Below the pieces are notes generated by a model. The model made no database searches. It was not told the DNA's origin and worked only from the letters and a program-made list of their open reading frames with translations. From positions 10,832,203-10,896,202 of the forward strand of contig NC_064037.1 in NCBI RefSeq assembly GCF_932526225.1: a stretch of DNA of 64,000 nucleotides. Reading direction: 5' to 3'. The DNA comes from Nematostella vectensis. Its lineage: Eukaryota > Cnidaria > Anthozoa > Actiniaria > Edwardsiidae. Positions 56,650-64,000 of this stretch are shown piece after piece. The first letter of the stretch is position 1. The number at the start of each line of letters is the position of its first letter. Made by a program: the position numbers and the translations under genes.

Positions 56650-57066
56650 CTCGCACTCGTTTTTGTGACGTCATCGATGACATCACAAATCACGTGACAG
56701 TATTTACGTACCACCCTTGACACAAACATGACACCTGCCAAGTTTGGTTGTGAAACATGTTTCTTCCAAGAGATATGAATATTTTTGCTTTTAATCACCC
56801 TTTTTGCTTTAAATGACGTCATCGATGACGTCACACAACAAGTGACCATATTGTTGCATCCCCCTTGACACCTACATGTCACCTACCGAGTTTGGTTGCC
56901 ATACGATGTTTCCTTCGTGAAATATATATATTTTTTATTTTGATGACGTCAGCATATTATTTCTTCTAGTGACGTCATCGATGACGTCACAAATCACGTG
57001 ACCATAGTTTTGCATCTCCCTTGACACATACATGACCCCTACCAAGTTTGGTTGTCATGCTTTTAA
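56650..57066 (+). repeat. CRE-palindrome repeat array, period about 150 bp
   Basis: Three units carry TGACGTCATCGATGACGTCA at 56666 (one mismatch), 56814 (perfect) and 56970 (perfect). Each is followed by a CACGTGACC-like part, CCCTTGACAC, CATGACACCTACC and AAGTTTGGTTGTCAT. Confidence 0.85.
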
Positions 57067-60000
57067 GGGACGGACGGACTGAGACGGACATCGTGTAATG
57101 AAAACTCGAGTCGATGGGTTACCAATATTTGTTACTATATTTGTTTTGTATACCACTTTTCTTAGGTATGGGGCAAGGTATGGGGCTCCGCGCCGCGTGG
57201 GAGCTCCGCTATTACTTCTGTGTGTTTGTTTTTCTTTTAAAATTATCATGAATATTATTATATAAATGAAAAAAAAATCATCGCTTTTTTGTAGTTCGGT
57301 CAGCGATTTTTTTTTTGTTCGAAACTTTATTGTTCAACTGAAAAAACTGTCCTGAATCAAGAGAGCATATGCTCTCTTGCCTGAATTTATTTGCGCAAAA
57401 CTACTACATAACTATATAAAGCACGGATAACAGTAAGAGGAAATATCTACCCAAGTCCTGAAAATACAAGGCCTATTTTTAAAACAACGTAAGTGTAGAA
57501 AAAAAATGAGAATGAAAGAAGGAATAAGATTAAGAAGGAATTGTAAATGATACAGGTATTTAGAACCATATAGAGCAGTCAGAGCTTAGATTGGCTTAGT
57601 GTAAGGCACACTTTGCAACGGAACCGCCGTTTAGCTTATTTTTGTCAACGGAAATAGAGAGCACTCAACTTCGTTTCAAAGCAATTTTCTGACCAAATAG
57701 ACACGCGTGCTGCCTTGATGTTATCAGTAAAGCTTTAGAACCCGCTCTTTTACACCAAATCGGAGTATTTTAGGGACATTACAAGCGCATTTGAATAACC
57801 CATTAGCCATATAAAAACAGAAATAAATCCCTTTTTTTTTTTGCTTTAGTGGTAGGGATATGTTTGGGCGCGAGATCAAGTGAGACCTCTCATGTTCGAT
57901 TTTTTTTTGTGCAAGTGAAGGTAGTTTAAAAACAACACCGGTAGTGAAAATATCACACTCATAAAGGTTTCGGAAAAAATATTTCAACCGATAAAGATAA
58001 TGTTATCTGTGACCGACTGACATTTTGTCTTTCTACTTGGTTTAATCGGGGCAGTTGGTACATGGTCGCACCGAACTACTGATAATCAAGATCAACTCGA
58101 AAACTGTTCAATCGAAAACCTCTCATTTTTGTTTATCGGGCGCCGATACTACTGCCACATCTTTCGATTAAGCAAAATTGAACAATCTATAAGGGGTAGA
58201 AATTACTTAAGTTCGCATTAAGGGATTTGAAGTAACGTATTTGATTGTCGACTGCCAATTTTCTTGTAAATTCTGGTATATCAATGCCTGAAAATGTCGA
58301 GAAAAATTCTATGTGAAATCAGCTGCGGTACGCGTTAATTTCCGAAGTTCTTCAATCCAAGGCCGTCTACTCCATGCAAAATCAGCTTACAAATCGAGCT
58401 AATTATAAAGAACATTACTAACAGGTGCAAAAGGAAATTGTGACTTAGTAAAGCACTAAAGAGTAGCAAAAATTAATCCCATACAAAATAGACCACCTCA
58501 AGGCATTTAAGTGACTTATTTTTCTGATGACGAGTTTTTAAAACATTGCCGCTTAGCAAAACAATTAAAATAACTTCCTTGAAGACCCCAAACACTAGAA
58601 CAAAACCCAAACGGAAGGAGGCGATAGAAAGGTCATTTCTTTTTCGATAAAAGTAATGAAGCTAATTCGAAGAAGTAGTTAAAAAAGCTAGAAATCCGGT
58701 GACGGAGCCGCCAAGACTAGCGATGTTGAAAGAGAAATCGGAGAACTGGTACTTTGTGCGGATTTGCGCAAGCTTTTGACAAACATGAAATTACCTAAGT
58801 ATGTAATCATTTCGTTTAGAAATATATAGCTCGTTTCAGAGCCAAATGGAACCTAGTAATGAGATAGTTTGGTGCCCGGTAAGGATTAAATTTTCGTTTT
58901 TGTTCCTGTTAAGGATTCAATTATCTCACTCGACTAGTTCAATTTCCTCATTCGGATAACATAAGTATTACTTTTTAGCTTCTAAAATGTACTGAGGGAA
59001 TAGTGTTACTACTTATGTTCTGTCCGGTGGTTTTATTTAGTTACAACACGCAAACTCGACAAGGAAGAAAATCCCCTTTTATTAAAGGCGACATGAATTC
59101 TACTGTAAAAGTAAAGGAAACTTTTTTTCAGTCTCTTTATTCTTCTGCAATATTGCAGCTCCATTTTTTTTTTCATACAATAATTCTTTACTGCATTTGA
59201 TTGAAATTGACTTTCTTATTCGTCTTAAATAAACTAAAAAAAACCTGCACGGTGCAAAGAGATTGAAAATGACACAATTTTCTTATTCTTATTAAAAAAA
59301 AATCCAAAACCTTGGGAAGTGCAAAGAGGAACTAATCGTGAAAAAAAATGTGAAATCGCGCAAAAAGGCGTCAAAGTCAAATGATTAAATTACCCTTTTT
59401 ATGGTAGCATTTTTTTGATATTCATTTTAAAAACAGCATTCGCGTGTTTCTTCAACAATGTAGCGACATTGCATGTCGTTTCCATGCCTTTTGCAGTTTG
59501 CCAAAGTCAACAGACATTTCATTGCTCTGTTCCGTTCGTCAAAGACCAATAACATGCCTTAATCCCGACTAAGTTAGTTACCGGGGAAACCGCGGAAAAG
59601 CTACTAGTTTTATGGGAAAAGCCCAGATGAAACATAATCATATTATGAAAGAATTCATTTCGGTAGAAGCGCTGAATATTTTGAAACACAAACTTGGTTG
59701 AAGTTTTATGAAATCTGATTCCTTTAGCATTAGAAAAAAAACATAATTGTTAAATCATTCTTAAAAGTTGAAACCAACGAAATTGGGAGAGCGTGGAATT
59801 TATTGTCTAAAAAGATGTGTGAGAAAGTTTGCTTTAAGTGGAACTGTCTAAATCCAACCCTACGACTAGACACCAAAGTAATGAGTTTATTAAACTGAAA
59901 AGAAAAACACTCTAAGACAACTGAGGACATTTTTAGAGAGCTACAACAAATATTGGCTTCCGTGATCTAAAATGATTTCACCGGGCAACAAATTGACAGG

Positions 60001-60448
60001 TGGTTTACACTAAGAAAAAACTGTCGTTAGAACAAACGTTTTCCCAAGCCGCAACAACTGCAGAGAAAAATAATCCTTTTAGTAAACTTTAATACACTTT
60101 ACCCTTTGCAATAGTACATTTTCTACTAATTACAGCTCGTTAAACGTTGTATTTTAAGTCAATAACTATAACAACTAAAGTAGTTAAAACTGTTGGGGCA
60201 AAACTTTGATTTGATGTTAATTTATTTGCGCATTTTACTGACTTTTGACGGAAAACCTAAAAACAAGAATGACTCTTCATGCTTGCGAAATTGACGATGA
60301 GTTCCTTGGCGAATAATATAATAGCAATAATGACAATAGTTAACAAAACCGCAAAAAAAAGAATAAAACAACTCATTTTGTGCGAAGGTTGTGGGTAATG
60401 AATCTTTCATTTACATATGATACAAATTCGGGAATTTTTCCTAATACA

Positions 60449-60454
60449 TTTATT
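60449..60454 (-). other. Candidate poly(A) signal of homeobox gene B
   Basis: AATAAA on the minus strand about 235 bases after the gene B stop codon. Inferred from motif and distance. Confidence 0.35.
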
Positions 60455-60688
60455 TTTACCCCGACCTTGCAAACCCTATTTTTCTCGCGTTAAATATGGT
60501 TATTTTACCTTGACATTTTCTTTTCAAAGCCTACAATAATTAAAAAGACATATCGGAATATATCCCCCCACTTGCCCAACATCTAGTTAGCATTTTCTGC
60601 AGAAAGCCATTAACTAGACTACCCGCAGAATTCTAGACTTTATCATGTTTTTTCTCAACTCTGAGTGCATTCATTGTTGTTATATACA

Positions 60689-61152
60689 CTACAATGTCAT
60701 CGACGAAAGACTGTTTTGTTCGCTTCTCTGTTCTCTGCTAACATTCTCTCGCTTTTGGACGACAGTTTTTTCCGTTGCCGACGTTATCTCGACGGCTCTA
60801 TCTTCTCTTGGTCTCGCAGGCGTTTTGTCTTTAACCCCCGAAGATGAACTTTCCGACTTTTCTTTGTCCTTTTCCACTGAACTGTTTTTGTTATTCTTCT
60901 TCTTCCATTTCATTCGTCGGTTCTGAAACCATGTTTTCACTTGTGCTTCGTTCAAGCCGAGAATCTGCGCGAGTTTCGCGCGGTTTGTCGAGTCGAGGTA
61001 TTTTTGCTCGGAGAAGGTTTTCTCAAGCACTCTTAGCTGTAAATCGGTAAAAACTGTGCGTGATTTTCGACATTTACGTCCACTTGGAGTTCTCAGGCTT
61101 GGCTTGACGCGAAAATATACTGGCAGACTATGAAGGATATCAGAGCGAGAAT
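60689..61152 (-). CDS. Homeobox gene B exon 2 (homeodomain)
   Basis: Starts after TTTTCGCAG in phase 1 with [20 protein letters not shown], then the homeodomain, then a basic and acidic low-complexity tail with SESSSSG and ARPRED, to TAG 60689-60691. Confidence 0.93.
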
Positions 61153-62365
61153 CTGCGAAAAGAAAGCATATCTGTGAGCTTACATTCTCAAAACATAAAA
61201 TTCCCTAAATCCCTTATTGGGGGTTTAAACAAAAGATTTGAGCTAGAAAATAAAAGTATTGTTGAATTAGAAAAAGGAACAATCTTGATCTTTTTGGGGA
61301 ATAAATAGGATAATTAAAAAGCTCTATTTTGAAAAAGAAAATTGCAGACACAGGTTTTTTTGTTCTAGAATATCATTTGTTAGTTACCAAAAGTTTCTTT
61401 TACTTAAATGAGGAAATCTAATTTCCAAACACTTGGCTTGATCAAGTGGTCAGGTCCACAAATGAATGAGAAAACACTTGAGTTTTATATGGCTCCATAA
61501 TATAAAACGTGTTTACTTTGTTTTCCTTCTGTCGAATCTCTTAGCACTTAAACATCACCCACAGAAATTGAACGCATTTGACCGCGATTTACATAGCGAT
61601 TGCTTTCACAGACAAGCGCGGCTCTTTTTATGAGAAATACAGCCACACGTCAAGTTTCTGGTTAACTTTTAAATATAAGCTTGATAAGTTTTCTTTTTTG
61701 GTTAGCGGCCTAGTGTGAAAGAGAAAACCGGCTGAAAATGACCGATAATGAAGATCCCTTTGATTGCCAATTAATCCAAGAGACTATAAACGAGTAATAT
61801 CATTATTTCTAGGCGAAAAACGTGAGTGTAAAAAGAAAAACGAAATTTTGGTGACATACTTTTTTGCATTCATTTTTTTTTTCAACAGTATTGCGCTAAT
61901 TCTAACAACACCGATTCAACAACATTCCTACTTGTTGTGTCACAAGAAAGCCTGTCTCAGTTTACGAAATTCTTTTTTACGTTTTACTTTCTTTAAAAAA
62001 TATATAGTTAAATTTTCTTTTGCTGGTGCATTCTTCCAGGCTTTACATATACTGAGAAAAAGTTGTAACCGGTATTTTAGGTGTTTTTTATCTCAAAGTA
62101 TCGTGGTCTTCTTACCTTGTGAAACTTTAGGCATTTGTGGTTGAGGAAGGAAAGGCTGCATGCTGCAGTCGAATGCGCTCCTGGGCGATGGCTTTTGTGG
62201 ACAAACGTCTTGGTAATGTGAAGGTTGTTTAGAGACGAAATACGCAGATTGCGCGGAGCAATCTCCCATTAGATGAGGGCTGTATTTGGGAGAAGGAGGG
62301 ACAATGTTGTGAGGAGAGTAGTGTGGAGACTGCTGATAAAATAGGAACGGGTCTTGGTAAAACAT
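60689..62365 (-). CDS. Homeobox gene B, Bar/Bsx-like paralogue of gene A
   Basis: Two minus-strand exons, 62365-62116 (donor GTAAGA) and 61152-60689 (acceptor TTTTCGCAG, stop TAG), join in phase 1 to give 237 residues. The N-terminus [12 protein letters not shown] aligns with gene A; an in-frame ATG at 62401 would add 12 residues but lies outside that homology. Tyr/Pro/Ser/Gln-rich exon 1 lacks the clear eh1-like motifs of gene A. The homeodomain has Thr47, Phe49, Gln50, Asn51, Arg53 and differs from gene A at six of 58 sites. The tail is longer and K/E/S-rich. Same intron position as gene A, so the pair arose by tandem duplication. Nuclear DNA-binding regulator by family; target genes unknown. 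Confidence 0.92.
61153..62115 (-). other. Intron of homeobox gene B
   Basis: 963 bp, GT/AG borders on the minus strand, at the same codon position and phase as the intron of gene A. AT-rich; nothing else recognised. Confidence 0.75.
62116..62365 (-). CDS. Homeobox gene B exon 1
   Basis: 83 codons plus one base, rich in Pro, Ser, Tyr and Gln, ending MPKVSQ before the donor. The first ten residues are the part best conserved with gene A. Confidence 0.85.
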
Positions 62366-62533
62366 GTCGGCCCGGGTCGTTTGCGATTTACTGCACTTCA
62401 ACTCTGTTGCAGAAACCTTTGTGAAGATACTTGTTTGAAGTTCGAATCCCCTCTGGCGGAATACTCTTTTTCGAGCACTTAAATGGCTTCTTTATTGCCA
62501 GGCCTTTTGCAGACGAGTGGCTCGTTCAGTCGG

Positions 62534-62543
62534 TGATTGACAG
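62534..62543 (+). promoter_or_regulatory. PBC/Meis site upstream of gene B
   Basis: Exact TGATTGACAG 169 bases before the ATG. This is the known composite site for Pbx/Exd with Meis/Hth. Gene A has a one-base variant at 160 bases. Confidence 0.45.
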
Positions 62544-62737
62544 ACTTGTAAATGTCTTGAGTAAACAAACGGGCCCTTTGGGGCTTTATTAAGCGTTTTA
62601 GAGAGCCAATTTGCGTGCTAAAAGTATTAATAGCAAACTCCCGGTCAGTCTTGACATATTGGTGCAAAAGAGCCGCCCTATCCATGAAAGGGTCTTATTG
62701 CCCCTCTTCACATTACAGTTGCAATTAATGCCGCTCG

Positions 62738-62821
62738 TTACTCAATTACAGCTTATTATGGCTCAAACCTTGCTGTCAATTGTAAGGTCATTATCTCCTA
62801 GATAATCGAAGGCGGAATTCA
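62738..62821 (-). promoter_or_regulatory. Paralogous conserved noncoding block upstream of gene B
   Basis: Counterpart of 43003-43081: TTACTCAATTA, TATTAT, TGTCAATT, TCATTATC, GATAATCGAA, GGAATTCA in the same order. Spacers differ by only a few bases. Confidence 0.65.
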
Positions 62822-64000
62822 ATTACACAGTACAACAAAACGCTAAGAGCGCTTGGGGGATAGTGTATGTACGCGCTTTTTGATAGGTTTTCATGAATAA
62901 CAAAGAAATTCCCACAATGGGCCTTTTCGCCTCTGCAAACAACCATCGACCTTTTTAAAAGCACTGACTTTGGTGAGATTTACTACCATTTCAAAACCTT
63001 TTGTCCACGAATGAAAGTCAATATTTTACTGAAAGCCTGTTTTTTAAGGTATGCTGGCAGAGCAATTTCCATAAAATTTGACATATTTCTTTTCTGCTAT
63101 TTGAATGTGAAATACTAGTAACAGCGCTGACAAAAGACCAATCTCGGCTTAAACAATGCTTTGGATTCATCTTAATACATTTGATAATCAACCACTTTGT
63201 TTGAACTACTGTTTTTGATTTTAACTCTTTGCCCTCTAGTCATATCCCCCTCAAAGTAACTATTTCAACAGTTCCGTACTAAAAATGTATTTTGTCAGAC
63301 ATTTACTAACGTACAAAACTCATTATTTTACCTAGAATAACAGTTTTCCTCTAAGTGCCATTTCCACACGCTCATGGAAAACCAAACTTTGTAGCAGATA
63401 GCTTTTCGCGAAAAAGTGGTTTGTGTGTGATGTCATTATAAGACATTACAGTCTTTTGGAGGCGTTAATATGAATAAGAGTTGGAAGAGGAAATTACCTT
63501 CTATCGACTTCGAACAATGAAACAAAGTGTTTGTCATTTGTACGGCACACGTTTGAAGTGTACACAAACTCGAGTGAAATGCATCGCCACAAACGCCGCA
63601 CTGACATGCTTCAAATAGTGATCGAACTAGTTAATTAAAATGACACAATAGCAGCTTTGTTTTCTACTATAACGATCGTATTTTGCAGACTTAATGATGA
63701 GCTCGCACCATGAGCCGAAACCATAAAGTTTAAAGTCTCATTTTCGTTCTTTAATGGCATTTTATCAAAGATCGCCAGCAGAGAAAACGGCAAGCAGAAG
63801 AATAGATAATGATGAGGAGTTAAAAAAGACATTTTGTCCTACTTTGTCGCCTGTGAAATCCTTAAAAATGCGAGGGAGGTTTAACGAGCATAAGTGGTGT
63901 ATATTTACGATAAAATCTATCATGTAGTAGACCAGTTTGTAATGGAAAGTGCAAGCTTTAAAGTACTTAGACACGAAAGTCCGCCATTTGAAGTGAAATT
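62822..64000. other. Region upstream of gene B, no gene seen
   Basis: AT-rich spacer to the window edge. Short minus frames at 63635-63974 have no domain. Confidence 0.4.

Larger units (their letters stand above)
53443..60688. other. Intergenic region between the oxygenase pseudogene and homeobox gene B
   Basis: About 7.2 kb with no supported gene. Holds a SINE-like sequence (54220), a MITE copy (54940), a hairpin MITE (55820) and CRE-palindrome repeats (55585, 56650). From 57.3 to 60.4 kb I see only AT-rich unique sequence. A G-rich MITE start (GGGGCGGACCATTAAAATTC) lies near 53965. Confidence 0.5.

Noticed and set aside
62366-62401. Upstream in-frame ATG at 62401 as the start of homeobox gene B
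   Set aside because: The 12 extra residues have no counterpart in gene A, while MFYQDP at 62365 aligns with the start of gene A. The longer form cannot be excluded.
62401-62446. GTTCGAATCCCC near 62443 as the B box of a tRNA gene
   Set aside because: No A box at the right distance and no foldable tRNA; it sits in the 5' region of homeobox gene B.

Overview
The window looks like nuclear DNA of an anthozoan cnidarian (sea anemone or coral type). The grounds are intron-containing animal genes, Bar-type homeobox genes, a secreted PAN/EGF/discoidin protein, AT-rich spacers, and many minisatellites and small palindromic transposons. I cannot name the species from the sequence alone.

Layout. Positions 1-1269 (+) hold the last two exons of an unrecognised, Pro/Ser/Thr-rich protein, probably a transcription-factor C-terminus. 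From 1.7 to 10.1 kb there is no convincing gene, but there are three minisatellites (about 3.3-3.8, 4.9-6.0 and 9.1-9.4 kb), a strong AT-rich hairpin and a foldback element. From 10143 to 15851 (-) lies a complete Ty3/gypsy LTR retrotransposon. Its 182-bp LTRs look identical, its target duplication is GGCCA, and a 5'-truncated LINE on the + strand interrupts it. From 16.0 to 17.4 kb there is a TTAA-flanked MITE and a 32-bp tandem array.

From 20.6 to 33.2 kb (+) is a secreted multidomain gene: signal peptide, PAN/apple-like module, EGF and two F5/8 type C domains. It has two intact first exons (21216 and 22858), both ending in phase 0 and both able to splice to the same EGF exon, and a third, broken first-exon copy at 20770. 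Its introns carry MITEs and a 1.2-kb array of a 17-bp repeat.

From 39.4 to 62.4 kb (-) are two paralogous two-exon homeobox genes about 20 kb apart. They are Bar/Bsx-like with Thr at homeodomain position 47. About 380 bp upstream of each start is a shared noncoding block rich in TAAT/ATTA cores, and about 165 bp upstream is a PBC/Meis-type site. Between the two genes, on the same strand, is a broken carotenoid-oxygenase (BCO/RPE65 family) gene. The rest is spacer with dispersed repeats, including a family built on the 20-bp palindrome TGACGTCATCGATGACGTCA.

The coding calls rest on reading frames, splice sites with matching phase, and domain motifs recognised by eye. No database search was possible.
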